Source: an uncultured Alphaproteobacteria bacterium
Lineage (GTDB): Bacteria; Pseudomonadota; Alphaproteobacteria; Rhodobacterales; Rhodobacteraceae
DNA: 64,000 bases
Assembly: GCA_902586885.1 (NCBI GenBank)
Contig: CACIJG010000007.1
Coordinates: 1-64,000, forward strand
Direction of reading: 5' to 3'
A model generated the notes under the pieces. It saw nothing but the letters and a program-made list of their open reading frames with translations, was not told the DNA's origin and did not search any database. Shown here piece by piece: positions 30,646 to 39,745 of the stretch. The position numbers were made by a program, and so were the translations under genes. Position 1 is the first letter of the stretch; every line of letters starts with the position of its first letter.

Positions 30646-32070
30646 TTAAAGACCATGTAGAGACTTTGTTTCAAGGTAATCTTCTAGGCCCATCTTGCCT
30701 CCCTCGCGTCCGTTACCTGATTGCTTGTATCCTCCAAAAGGCGTTCCGTAATTGAAACCACCTCCATTTATATGTATTGCACCAGCCCTTAAAAGAGCTG
30801 ATACTCTTTCAGCTTTTTCCTTGTCAGAAGTTTGCAAATATGCCGCTAAACCGTAAGGAGTATCATTTGCGATAGTTATCGCTTCTGCCTCATTCTCAAA
30901 AGGGATAATCACTAATACAGGTCCAAAAATCTCTTCCTGAGCAATTCGCATGTTATTTTTCACATCATGGAAGATTGTTGGTTTCACATACCACCCTTGC
31001 TCAAAGCCCTCTGGCTTTCCAAGACCTCCTGTAAGAACTGGAGCCCCTTCTTTAATTCCAACATCAATCATATTTTGAACGCGGTCGAATTGAATTTTAT
31101 CAAATAGAGGCCCCAAATGATCTCCTTCTTTCTTGGGGTCATCTACAGAAATAGCTTCTGCTGAGTCTTTCGCAATTTTTAAAACTTCCTCATAGCAAGA
31201 TCGCTCTACTAATAAGCGAGTAGGTGCATCACATGATTGGCCACTATTAAACATACATTCTTCTACAGAGGCTTTTACATCTTTCTCAAGATCACAATCT
31301 GCAAATATGAGGTTTGGTGATTTGCCTCCTAATTCAAGAGTCACTCTCTTGATTGTGTCAGCAGAGTCTTTAGTAACTAAAATTCCGGCTCTGGTAGAGC
31401 CAGTGAAAGACATCATTTGAATATCTTTATGTTTTGAAAGCGCTGTTCCCACAACATCCCCAACTCCATTAACAAGATTAAATACGCCTGAAGGGTATCC
31501 GGCCTCCTCTATCATTTCGGCATAAATCATTGCAGAAAGTGGTGTGTGCTCTGAAGGTTTTAAAACACATGTACAGCCAGTAGCCAGAGCTGGAATTACT
31601 TTTAAAGCTACCTGATTTATGGGCCAATTCCATGGCGTTATTAAGCCACAAACCCCTATTGGTTCTTTTATTAAGATATCTCCGTTCTCTAGCTTTTCTC
31701 TCTCTTCAAGCTTTTCAAGCGAGTCTATAAAACCATCAAGGTGCCCGATGGCAGAGTCTGCCTGAGCTGAACGAGCCATTGATATTGGAGCCCCCATTTC
31801 CTCTCTCATTGCTTGAGCGAGATCTTCAAAACGAGCTTCAGTGATGCTTTTCAACCGCCTTAGATATTCTAATCTTTCAGATTTTGATGTTTTAGAAAAA
31901 CTCTCGAATGCTTTTTTTGCAGCGTCAACTGCCCTATCAAGATCTTTTTTATTACCAAGTGATACCTGTCCAATTTCATTTTGATTTGCTGGGTTTAAAA
32001 CTGGCATTTTTTCTGTTGAAATAGGCTCAACCCATTGCCCATTTATAAAGAATTTCCCTAAATTTTCCAT
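30646..32070 (-). CDS. NAD(P)-dependent aldehyde dehydrogenase
   Basis: A 474-residue ALDH superfamily member with complete active site: E246 in LELGGKSPN and C280 in MFNSGQSCDAPTRL; the oxyanion Asn is in PWNWPIN. The end IHINGGGFNYGTPFGGYKQSGNGREGG is typical of the betaine-aldehyde/phenylacetaldehyde group. The substrate is not predictable. It is divergent from the ArsJ-type GAPDH gene and shares the 165-base intergenic space with the Pho box there. Confidence 0.9.
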   Translation of the reverse strand: MENLGKFFINGQWVEPISTEKMPVLNPANQNEIGQVSLGNKKDLDRAVDAAKKAFESFSKTSKSERLEYLRRLKSITEARFEDLAQAMREEMGAPISMARSAQADSAIGHLDGFIDSLEKLEEREKLENGDILIKEPIGVCGLITPWNWPINQVALKVIPALATGCTCVLKPSEHTPLSAMIYAEMIEEAGYPSGVFNLVNGVGDVVGTALSKHKDIQMMSFTGSTRAGILVTKDSADTIKRVTLELGGKSPNLIFADCDLEKDVKASVEECMFNSGQSCDAPTRLLVERSCYEEVLKIAKDSAEAISVDDPKKEGDHLGPLFDKIQFDRVQNMIDVGIKEGAPVLTGGLGKPEGFEQGWYVKPTIFHDVKNNMRIAQEEIFGPVLVIIPFENEAEAITIANDTPYGLAAYLQTSDKEKAERVSALLRAGAIHINGGGFNYGTPFGGYKQSGNGREGGKMGLEDYLETKSLHGL

Positions 32071-32183
32071 TTTAAAACCCTTTTAAATATTTTTTTTCAT
32101 GAGAACATCATATTTAGAAATGACAGTTTCATCAATACCCAGAAGTCTATTATCATTAACGTGAATTTATTCACTTAACCCAA

Positions 32184-32201
32184 ATGACATAAATCTGTCA
32201 C
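32184..32201 (+). promoter_or_regulatory. Pho box upstream of gap-arsJ
   Basis: ATGACAT-AAAT-CTGTCAC matches the two-half-site Pho box (CTGTCAT-AAAT-CTGTCAC) at 16 of 18 bases. It lies 35 bases upstream of the GAPDH start, with a possible -10 TAGATA at 32209-32214. Control by PhoB, encoded 9 kb downstream, is the natural inference; no ArsR gene is seen. Confidence 0.78.
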
Positions 32202-32235
32202 AAATTTTAGATAACCAATTATTGGAGATTAAGGA

Positions 32236-33246
32236 ATGAATATTTTCATAAATGGCCTAGGAAGAATAGGAAAGCTTGTTTTTCGTCGTCTTTGCGATGA
32301 GGGTCTCTATAAAAAAATCCATTCTGTAAATGAAAAGGAAGGAATTCCCTCAGATCAGGAGTATTTTCTTAAATATGATAGTGTCCATGGTTCGTGGGGT
32401 GAAAAACTAAATTTTAAGAATAATAATCTTTTTTATAAAGAACATCCCATTCGGGTATCTAACTTCAATCACATTGAAGATCTTAGCTTCCCAGAAGCTA
32501 CGCCAAATATAGCGATAGACTGCACGGGAAAGTTTAAAGATGAAAAGTCGTTACAGGCTTATTTTGATAAAGGAATAGACTATGTATTGGTTTCGGCACC
32601 AATAGATTCTAAAAATGTCTTCAATATCGTTTATGGGATTAATCATAATGATGTCAATCTAGAAAAGTATAAGATACTTACTGCTGCTAGCTGTACAACA
32701 AATTGCCTGGCGCCGATTGTAAAAGTTTTGGAAACTAACATAGGTATAAGCCATGGCTCAATAACTACGATACACAACATCACAAATACCCAAACTATAG
32801 CTGACTCACCTAACAGCAACCTTAGGAGATCTAGATCAGGAATAAATTCTTTGATACCGACTACCACTGGATCTGCAAAGGCCATATCATTAATATATCC
32901 GGAACTTAAAGGTAGGCTAAATGGCCATGCCGTAAGAGTTCCTCTTCTTAACTCCTCTTTAACTGATTGTGTTTTTGAGATGAAGAAAAAAACAGATAAG
33001 GAGAATATAAATCAACTTTTTAGAGACGCCTCAAAAACCTATTTGAAAAACATTATTAGCTATGAGGATAAACCATTGGTATCTACGGATTATGTAAATA
33101 ATCCTAATTCATCCATAATCGATTGTCTCTCAACCATGGTAGTAAATGACACTCAGTTAAAGGTTTATGCATGGTATGATAATGAGTGGGGTTATGCCTG
33201 CAGAATGGTAGATATAGTATCTTTCCTTACAAACAAATTAGGCTGA
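32236..33246 (+). CDS. ArsJ-associated glyceraldehyde-3-phosphate dehydrogenase
   Basis: A 336-residue GAPDH. NAD-binding INGLGRIGKLVFR (5-17), catalytic C153 in AASCTTNCLAP and H180 in TTIH are present, with NDTQLKVYAWYDNEWGYACRMVD at the end. Features such as VNEKEG, KYDSVHGSWGEKLN and VRVPLLNSSLTDCVFEM match the GAPDH that partners ArsJ rather than the glycolytic enzyme. In that system it couples arsenate to glyceraldehyde-3-phosphate, giving 1-arseno-3-phosphoglycerate. GGAG at 32224-32227 is the ribosome binding site. arsJ follows by 3 bases. Confidence 0.9.
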   Translation: MNIFINGLGRIGKLVFRRLCDEGLYKKIHSVNEKEGIPSDQEYFLKYDSVHGSWGEKLNFKNNNLFYKEHPIRVSNFNHIEDLSFPEATPNIAIDCTGKFKDEKSLQAYFDKGIDYVLVSAPIDSKNVFNIVYGINHNDVNLEKYKILTAASCTTNCLAPIVKVLETNIGISHGSITTIHNITNTQTIADSPNSNLRRSRSGINSLIPTTTGSAKAISLIYPELKGRLNGHAVRVPLLNSSLTDCVFEMKKKTDKENINQLFRDASKTYLKNIISYEDKPLVSTDYVNNPNSSIIDCLSTMVVNDTQLKVYAWYDNEWGYACRMVDIVSFLTNKLG

Positions 33247-33249
33247 AAT

Positions 33250-34515
33250 TTGCTTATATTTAACCCATTTTTCTCCATTACACTTGTTTACTGGTCTCTA
33301 ATGCTGACGGATGGAGCAGTAAGAATGATTGTTCTTATGAACTTTCACGAAAAGGGATTTTCACCTTTTACCCTGGCATACATTTTTCTTTTGTACGAGT
33401 TTATGGGCATTTTAACCAATTTCTATGGTGGTTGGTATGGAAAGAAATTTGGCCTTAGCTTTATTTTAATTCTTGGCGCTTCTTTGCAAATATCATCTCT
33501 AGCAATCCTAAGTTTAATGCCTACCGGTTTTTCGGAATTTAGCACCATTATTTTTCTAATTTTTTTTCAAGGGCTTTGCGGTGTCGCTAAAGATTTGACG
33601 AAAGTAGCTAGCAAAACATCTATAAAGTTTTTGAGTGATGAAGATAAAAATGAGAGTTTATTTAAGAACATAACGTGGCTTACCGGTTCAAAAAATACTG
33701 TGAAAGGCTTAGGCTTTTTTGTTGGAGCTAGCCTTATTACATTTTTTAGTTTTTCAATCTCCTTATTTTCCTTGGCCTGCTTTTTAGCTTTTTTCTTTTT
33801 CTTGTCGATTTTATCTTTATTGCGATCTCCAATATTAGTTTCTAGAGACATCAATACAAAAATTGTTAGGGTTTCTTCCACAAGCAGGGAAATTAATATT
33901 TTGTCTTTAGCCAGAGTATTTCTTTTTGGAGCACGTGATATCTGGTTTGTTGTGGGTATACCTGTGTTTTTTATTCATTCTTTTACAGTAATTTTTTCAC
34001 TTCAGATGGATAAGACTTTAGCTTATCTGTCTGTTGGAGCCTTTATGGCTACTTGGGTTATTCTCTATGGAATAGTTCAAGCCAAAGTGCCTCAAATAAT
34101 TAAGAATTTATCTGCTGAATCAATTTTTAAAGCTGCTCGGGTATGGTCTCTGGTGTTAGTAATGCCAACTTTTATTTTAACGCTTACCATCCCAGTTTTT
34201 GAGAATGTCTCAGCAACATATTTCATTTTATTTGTCATAATGTTTCTTTTTATATTTGGGTTTTTCTTTGCAATAAACTCAAGCATTCATTCATATTTAA
34301 TTCTCGCTTTAACAAAAAATAATAATGCTTCTGTAGATGTAGGCTTTTATTATTCGGCAAATGCCTTGGGCAGGTTTATTGGCACTTTTCTATCCGGTTT
34401 GAGTTTTCAATTTGGGGGGTTATTTTTGTGTTTAGCAACGTCAACTATATTTCTTTTGTTTGCCTTTGTATTTACAAGTAAATTGAGAGCAACGTCCCTT
34501 AAATTGTCCATTTGA
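33250..34515 (+). CDS. arsJ: ArsJ organoarsenical efflux MFS permease
   Basis: A 421-residue 12-helix MFS protein. The opening ITLVYWSLMLTDGAVRMIVL and YIFLLYEFMGILTNFYGGW are hallmarks of ArsJ, with FQGLCGVAKDLTKVASK and WLTGSKNTVKGLGFF further on. ArsJ exports 1-arseno-3-phosphoglycerate, which then breaks down to arsenate outside. The TTG start is 3 bases after the GAPDH stop, so the two are coupled. The downstream neighbour is phoR, not arsR or arsC. Confident from motif and partner gene. Confidence 0.88.
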   Translation: MLIFNPFFSITLVYWSLMLTDGAVRMIVLMNFHEKGFSPFTLAYIFLLYEFMGILTNFYGGWYGKKFGLSFILILGASLQISSLAILSLMPTGFSEFSTIIFLIFFQGLCGVAKDLTKVASKTSIKFLSDEDKNESLFKNITWLTGSKNTVKGLGFFVGASLITFFSFSISLFSLACFLAFFFFLSILSLLRSPILVSRDINTKIVRVSSTSREINILSLARVFLFGARDIWFVVGIPVFFIHSFTVIFSLQMDKTLAYLSVGAFMATWVILYGIVQAKVPQIIKNLSAESIFKAARVWSLVLVMPTFILTLTIPVFENVSATYFILFVIMFLFIFGFFFAINSSIHSYLILALTKNNNASVDVGFYYSANALGRFIGTFLSGLSFQFGGLFLCLATSTIFLLFAFVFTSKLRATSLKLSI

Positions 34516-34572
34516 AAAAATTAATATAATAAAGGAAGAGATTATTTTTAGCATGAAGTGTGAACTAAAAAA

Positions 34573-35853
34573 ATGAGAGAGAATTCTAATCCTTTTTTGA
34601 TTTTTTCGGTAATAATAATCTCAGTATTTATTCTATTCACTATTCTTGATTACAATAAGTGGATTTTCCCACTCGGGCTTTTTTTTGGATGTCTTGTTTT
34701 TTATTCATTTCTTAGCTCTACCAAATTTTCAAATAGGAAATACACAAATGAAGTTTTGAGTCAGGAAATACAAAAGGAGATACAAGAAACATATGACACA
34801 AAATTCACCTACAGAGTTGTAAAAGGTCTATTAAACATTTTGCCGTCGGCATATCTAATGCTTGATAGGTCTGGAAGAATTACGTTTATCAATTCCGAAG
34901 CAATAAGTCTTATTCCTGACGCAAATCTTGGCGCACATATCTCAACTTTTTTCAGATCTCCCTCTTTTTTAGAAGCTATTGAAGATGCTATCAATAATGA
35001 CACTCGAAAAACGCTAAAATTTGAGGTTCAAAGCCCTCAATTTAGACAACTAGAAGCCAATATTTTTTTTATTTCTTCTAGCAAATTGTCAAATAACTTT
35101 AATGATATCTTTATTAAATTAAGTGATATGTCAGAAAATATAAGGGTTGAAAAAATGAGAACAGATTTTGTCGCTAATGCTAGCCACGAGTTAAGAACTC
35201 CTCTTTCATCTATCATAGGATATCTTGAGACCCTCAAAGGTAATGCAAAAAATGACGAGTCAGCTAAAGAGTTATTTATTGGCCTTATGAGTAAACAAGC
35301 AAAAAAAATGGATCGTCTTATAGAAGATCTTATGTCCCTATCAAGACTGGAAATTCAAGAAAACAATCCAATTACGGCTGACTGTTTATTACAAGATATA
35401 ATAGATGAGATAGTAAATAATTTGAAACCCTTTGCAAAAAAATACAACGTTTCAGTAAATAATAAAATTTCTAAAAATTTTAAGTCGGTTAAAGGTGATG
35501 AGGGTCAATTACGTCAGTTATATTCTAACCTTATTGAAAATGGCATAAAATATTCAGGTAAAGGTAGTAAAGTCACAATTTCAGAGACCCAGGAAAAGAT
35601 AAAAAATATGGTTGGTATAGAAGTTAAAGACGATGGTAAGGGTATCGCTCCTGAATACATAAATAGGCTCACAGAGCGCTTTTTCAGAGCTAATTCAAAT
35701 AAAGAATTAGAAAAAGAGGGTACTGGTTTAGGTTTATCAATAGTTAAGCATATACTAGTAAGGCATAATGGTCGCTTACAAATTGAGTCGTCCATTGGAA
35801 AAGGGAGCAGATTTATAACCTGGTTTCCTAAAAAAGTTAAAGGGAAAAAGTGA
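34573..35853 (+). CDS. phoR: Phosphate regulon sensor kinase
   Basis: A 426-residue membrane histidine kinase. Two N-terminal helices (about 8-25 and 31-48) form a hairpin with almost no periplasmic loop, as in PhoR. A PAS-like region (about 85-185) follows, then the H box VANASHELRTPLSSIIGYLET with H205, the N box QLYSNLIENGIKYS, the G1 box KDDGKGIAPEY and the G2 box GTGLGLSIVKHI. Its position upstream of pstSCAB-phoU-phoB supports PhoR. It lies 57 bases after arsJ and may be read from the same Pho box. Confidence 0.92.
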   Translation: MRENSNPFLIFSVIIISVFILFTILDYNKWIFPLGLFFGCLVFYSFLSSTKFSNRKYTNEVLSQEIQKEIQETYDTKFTYRVVKGLLNILPSAYLMLDRSGRITFINSEAISLIPDANLGAHISTFFRSPSFLEAIEDAINNDTRKTLKFEVQSPQFRQLEANIFFISSSKLSNNFNDIFIKLSDMSENIRVEKMRTDFVANASHELRTPLSSIIGYLETLKGNAKNDESAKELFIGLMSKQAKKMDRLIEDLMSLSRLEIQENNPITADCLLQDIIDEIVNNLKPFAKKYNVSVNNKISKNFKSVKGDEGQLRQLYSNLIENGIKYSGKGSKVTISETQEKIKNMVGIEVKDDGKGIAPEYINRLTERFFRANSNKELEKEGTGLGLSIVKHILVRHNGRLQIESSIGKGSRFITWFPKKVKGKK

Positions 35854-35919
35854 TCTAGAAATATCGTTAAATTTTAATATTTCAATGAGATGAAAATAGT
35901 TTAAATTCAACGTCGTATA

Positions 35920-35959
35920 CAGTCACAAATCTTTATTAATTCTGACACAGACTTGTCCA
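35920..35959 (+). promoter_or_regulatory. Candidate PhoB half-site array upstream of pstS
   Basis: CAGTCAC (35920), CTTTATT (35931), CTGACAC (35942) and TTGTCCA (35953) are spaced by 11 bases. The first and third match the PhoB half-site at 6 of 7 positions; the others are weak. A possible -10 is TATTGT at 35972-35977, with the pstS start at 36017. Confidence 0.5.
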
Positions 35960-36016
35960 AATCGAATGACATATTGTTCAGCATAAAACCTTAATTTTAT
36001 AATGGAGATATCAATT

Positions 36017-36982
36017 ATGAGTTCATTGTCTAAAACAATTTTAAGTATAATTTTACTTTATGTCACTGCAAACAGCTCGTTGCTTGCTAGAGAAGGTGAC
36101 CAAATTTCTATTGTTGGGTCCTCAACAGTATTTCCCTTTGCAACTATAGTTGCGGAAAGATTTGCAAAGAATACTGATTTTAAAGCTCCAGTTATTGAAT
36201 CTACCGGCTCTGGTGGCGGGCTTAAACTTTTCTGTGCAGGTATTGGTTTAGATTATCCAGATATTACTAACTCTAGCAGGGCAATAAAATCCAGCGAAAA
36301 AGAGAAGTGCACTGCCTCAGGAATAAACCCTGTGGAGTACTTGGTGGGCTATGACGGAATTACTTTTTCAAATAGTAAACAAGCTAAGAAATTCTCTTTG
36401 ACTAAGGAAGAAATATATAAGGCCGTTTCTGCTAAAGTAATGACCGAAGGTAAAATGATTAAAAATCCCTTTAAGCTCTGGAGTGATATCAACCCTGAAC
36501 TTCCAAAGGTTGAAATTGATGTTTTAGCTCCTCCTCCTTCCTCTGGAACTAGAGACGCATTTGTTGAGCTTGTAATGCATTCTACGTGCAAGAAGCTTTA
36601 CAAAATGCCAAAAAAGGGTGCTGATGGATATAAAGAAAATTGCTCTTCTTTGAGAGAAGACGGAGCGGTAACAGAGGCTGGAGAAAACGACAACTTGATA
36701 ATTGAAAAACTCGCTGCCAACAAAGACCGTTTTGGCATTTTTGGTTTTTCTTTTTTAGATCAAAATAATGACAAAGTTCAAGGCTCAATGGTGGATGGTG
36801 TCTCTCCTAATATGGATACTATTGCTGATGGATCATACGGGGTTAGTAGACCATTATTCTTTTATGTTAAAAAAGAGCATGTGGGTGTTGTACCAGGAAT
36901 CCAAGAATATGCAGACTATTTTATGGCATTGACGAAAAGTGGTGGCCCCTTAGAGGCGGCAGGACTTATTCCGGCACCCTAA
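36017..36982 (+). CDS. pstS: Phosphate ABC transporter substrate-binding protein
   Basis: A 321-residue periplasmic phosphate-binding protein. The start at 36017 is preferred to ATG 36002 because GGAG at 36004-36007 is well placed for it and it gives a normal signal peptide (to about residue 24, LLA/REG). Phosphate contacts are expected in GSSTVFPF, ESTGSGGG, TNSSRAIK and PPSSGTRDAFVELV. It has an insert with several cysteines (HSTCKKLYK, ENCSSL), frequent in the marine/alphaproteobacterial PstS subgroup. A hairpin follows the gene. Confidence 0.95.
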   Translation: MSSLSKTILSIILLYVTANSSLLAREGDQISIVGSSTVFPFATIVAERFAKNTDFKAPVIESTGSGGGLKLFCAGIGLDYPDITNSSRAIKSSEKEKCTASGINPVEYLVGYDGITFSNSKQAKKFSLTKEEIYKAVSAKVMTEGKMIKNPFKLWSDINPELPKVEIDVLAPPPSSGTRDAFVELVMHSTCKKLYKMPKKGADGYKENCSSLREDGAVTEAGENDNLIIEKLAANKDRFGIFGFSFLDQNNDKVQGSMVDGVSPNMDTIADGSYGVSRPLFFYVKKEHVGVVPGIQEYADYFMALTKSGGPLEAAGLIPAP

Positions 36983-37021
36983 CTAATTACGACCACTAAT
37001 TTATTAGATTTACAAATGCAA

Positions 37022-37049
37022 AAAGCCGTTCTACGTTAAGAGCGGCTTT
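37022..37049 (+). promoter_or_regulatory. Intercistronic hairpin between pstS and pstC
   Basis: An 11-bp stem (37022-37032 with 37039-37049, one G-U pair) with a six-base loop and no long T run. It sits 40 bases after the pstS stop and 30 before pstC. Likely a 3' stabiliser or partial attenuator that keeps pstS expression above pstCAB. Confidence 0.72.
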
Positions 37050-37078
37050 AGCTGTTTCAGTAAAAATACGAAAAAAGG

Positions 37079-38473
37079 ATGGTTTTATTGTTTTCTCTGC
37101 CTTTAAGCTTTGTCTTCATTATTTTGCTGTGTGTATCTTTATTTTTTTACTATTACTCAAAGCGAACAATAGTTGAGAAAGCTTCTTCCATTGGTAAAAA
37201 AGCAAAAACACTCCCTGTCTATTATGGTCAGAACGCTTTTCTTTGGTCTTTTTTTCCAGCGTGTATATTTCTTATTTTTTTAACAGTCTCCGGTCCAAAT
37301 TACATAGATCAAATATTCTTTTCAAAAATCCAGGACCTTAATCCCAAATTTAATAGTTCTTTTATAGACCTTATCCTTTCCAAGGTTATAAATGTGGCAA
37401 ATGGAAAAATAGAAACTGATGATCAAAAAATAATTGTATTAGCAAACGATTACCTTTCAGCTTTTGAGAAATTTTATTTTTACAGGGGTTTAGGAGCAGT
37501 TTTGTGTTGCGCTCTTTTAGGTTTAATTGTCACCGCACGTCAAAAACCTTCTGTAAACGCAAGAGACCAGGTTCAGTTTTTCATGGTTTCAATTTTTTTT
37601 ATATCCGCTTTAATTGCGATACTTACTACTGCGGCAATAATATTTAGTTTGTTTTTTGAGTCTCTGAGATTTTTTAATCTTTACAATGTTTTCGACTTTA
37701 TTTTCGGTCTACATTGGTCTCCTAATGTAGCTATACGTACCGACCAGGTTGCTTCAGAAGGATCTTTTGGAATGATACCTGTTCTGCTAGGTACACTTCT
37801 GATATCTTTTATCGCAATGTGTGTAGCAATTCCTATTGGCTTATATTCGGCAATTTATCTAGCGGAATTCGCTCCCTCCAAAGTAAGGGATTATATTAAG
37901 CCAACTTTAGAAATTTTGGCAGGTATTCCAACTGTAGTTTACGGTTATTTCGCTGCTCTTACAGCCGCACCTTTTCTTCGTGACATCGGAGCCTTTGTTG
38001 GCTTAGATGTTTCATCTGAGTCTGCGCTGGCAGCAGGGTTAGTTATGGGAATCATGATCATTCCTTTCATATCGTCTTTATCTGATGATGTAATTCGAGC
38101 CGTTCCCCAAAGCCTTAGAGACGGTTCAATGGGGCTTGGAGCTACTAAGGCGGAAACAGTTTATAGAGTCATAATTCCAGCAGCTTTTCCGGGCTTAGTG
38201 GGTTCGATACTATTAGCTGTCAGCAGGGCAATTGGAGAAACGATGATTGTTGTTATGGCCGCAGGCTTGAGCGCAAAACTCACCGTGAATCCCCTTGAGT
38301 CTGTTACTACAGTAACAGTACAGATTGTGTCCTTGCTAACTGGTGACACAGAGTTTGATAATATAAAGACATTATCCGCTTTTGGGTTGGGTATATCTTT
38401 GTTTTTCTTTACCTTAATTTTAAATATTATAGCCCTGACTGTCTCCAGGCGCTTAGCTGAAAATTACGACTAG
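37079..38473 (+). CDS. pstC: Phosphate ABC transporter permease PstC
   Basis: A 464-residue permease, longer than enteric PstC (about 320) because of extra N-terminal helices and a soluble segment before the core, an architecture known from other Alphaproteobacteria. Core motifs: FGMIPVLLGTLLISFIAM, LAEFAPSKVRDYIKPTLE, AGIPTVVYGYFA and the EAA loop RDGSMGLGATKAETVYRVIIPAAFPG. It pairs with PstA to form the phosphate channel. No good ribosome binding site precedes the ATG at 37079. Confidence 0.93.
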   Translation: MVLLFSLPLSFVFIILLCVSLFFYYYSKRTIVEKASSIGKKAKTLPVYYGQNAFLWSFFPACIFLIFLTVSGPNYIDQIFFSKIQDLNPKFNSSFIDLILSKVINVANGKIETDDQKIIVLANDYLSAFEKFYFYRGLGAVLCCALLGLIVTARQKPSVNARDQVQFFMVSIFFISALIAILTTAAIIFSLFFESLRFFNLYNVFDFIFGLHWSPNVAIRTDQVASEGSFGMIPVLLGTLLISFIAMCVAIPIGLYSAIYLAEFAPSKVRDYIKPTLEILAGIPTVVYGYFAALTAAPFLRDIGAFVGLDVSSESALAAGLVMGIMIIPFISSLSDDVIRAVPQSLRDGSMGLGATKAETVYRVIIPAAFPGLVGSILLAVSRAIGETMIVVMAAGLSAKLTVNPLESVTTVTVQIVSLLTGDTEFDNIKTLSAFGLGISLFFFTLILNIIALTVSRRLAENYD

Positions 38474-38481
38474 GTAGTGTT

Positions 38482-39741
38482 ATGTCAAATTTGAAAAAAA
38501 GAAAAAGAGTGGAGGCAAGGCTGAAAATTTATGGTGTGGCATCAATAACTGTCGCTCTTTTAATGCTGGCCACTTTATTAATATCAATCAGCTTGAATGG
38601 TTACAGTGCGTTTAGGCAGGCTTATTTCAAAATTTCAATACCGGTTGATATGTCTCAATTTGCTACAGAAAATGGGTCCTTATCGTCAAAAAAATTGAAC
38701 CTCTATGATTGGGATGGTCTGGTTAATCAGTCTTTCAACAGTATTTTCCCTGATATCACAAAAAGGAATGATAAGAGAAAGCTCTTTCAAATAATCTCCT
38801 CTAACTCTGGGTATGATCTAAAACAGATTGTAAAAAATAGTGAATATTCCATAGGACAAAAAAATATGGTTGTTTGGTTGCCTTTATCAGATGATGCTGA
38901 CCAGTATTTAAAGGGAAGGTTCAACATTAAAGTTCCGGAGGAAGACAGACGTTTAAATGACAAACAAATTATATGGATTGACACACTGGTTGCAAAAGAT
39001 ATAGCGAAGCTAAAATTTAATAAAACTTTCTTTACAGCTGCAGACTCCAGAGAACCTGAGAGCGCAGGAATTCTTGGTGCAGTAGTTGGATCATCCTTAA
39101 CTTTATTTGTTACTATTCTTTTTGCCTTGCCCTTAGCAGTAATGGCTTCAATATATTTAGAATATTTTGCCAGGCCAGGCAGAATAACTGATTTTATTGA
39201 AGTAAATATAAATAATCTTGCAGCGGTTCCATCAATAGTTTTTGGCCTGCTAGGTCTTTCTGTATTCCTATCTACATTTGGCCTGCCAAGATCAGCGCCT
39301 TTAGTAGGGGGTCTTGTTTTAGGGTTAATGACGCTTCCAACGATAATTATTGCCTCAAGAACATCCATTCGTTCTATTCCTCCCTCTATACGAGAAGCTG
39401 CTTTGGGGTTAGGAGCATCGCAACTGCAGACAGCCCTTCACCATGTTCTTCCTCTCGCAACGCCAGGGATATTAACTGGAACAATTATTGGGATGGCGCG
39501 AGCCCTTGGCGAAACTGCACCTCTTTTAATGATTGGTATGGTTGCTTTTATTATGGAAGTGCCCAATAGCTTCACATCAGCATCTACTGTAATGCCAGTG
39601 CAAATATTTATGTGGTCCGATAGTGCAGAAAGAGCCTTTTACGAACGGAGTTCTTTAGCTATTCTATTCCTAGTTGGCTTTTTAATTTTTATGAATTTAA
39701 TTGCCGTTATTTTGAGAAAGAAATTCGAGAAGAAATGGTAA
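38482..39741 (+). CDS. pstA: Phosphate ABC transporter permease PstA
   Basis: A 419-residue permease. Residues 1-190 hold one helix and a large soluble segment (the DUF3333-like N-terminal region common to alphaproteobacterial PstA). The core has [38 protein letters not shown] and the EAA loop [21 protein letters not shown]. It starts 8 bases after pstC and ends 4 bases before pstB. Confidence 0.93.
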   Translation: MSNLKKRKRVEARLKIYGVASITVALLMLATLLISISLNGYSAFRQAYFKISIPVDMSQFATENGSLSSKKLNLYDWDGLVNQSFNSIFPDITKRNDKRKLFQIISSNSGYDLKQIVKNSEYSIGQKNMVVWLPLSDDADQYLKGRFNIKVPEEDRRLNDKQIIWIDTLVAKDIAKLKFNKTFFTAADSREPESAGILGAVVGSSLTLFVTILFALPLAVMASIYLEYFARPGRITDFIEVNINNLAAVPSIVFGLLGLSVFLSTFGLPRSAPLVGGLVLGLMTLPTIIIASRTSIRSIPPSIREAALGLGASQLQTALHHVLPLATPGILTGTIIGMARALGETAPLLMIGMVAFIMEVPNSFTSASTVMPVQIFMWSDSAERAFYERSSLAILFLVGFLIFMNLIAVILRKKFEKKW

Positions 39742-39745
39742 TTAT

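Noticed and set aside
38787-39368. 193-codon minus-strand frame inside pstA
   Set aside because: It is the antisense shadow of the pstA core; the composition is that of a reversed membrane protein and there is no start signal.
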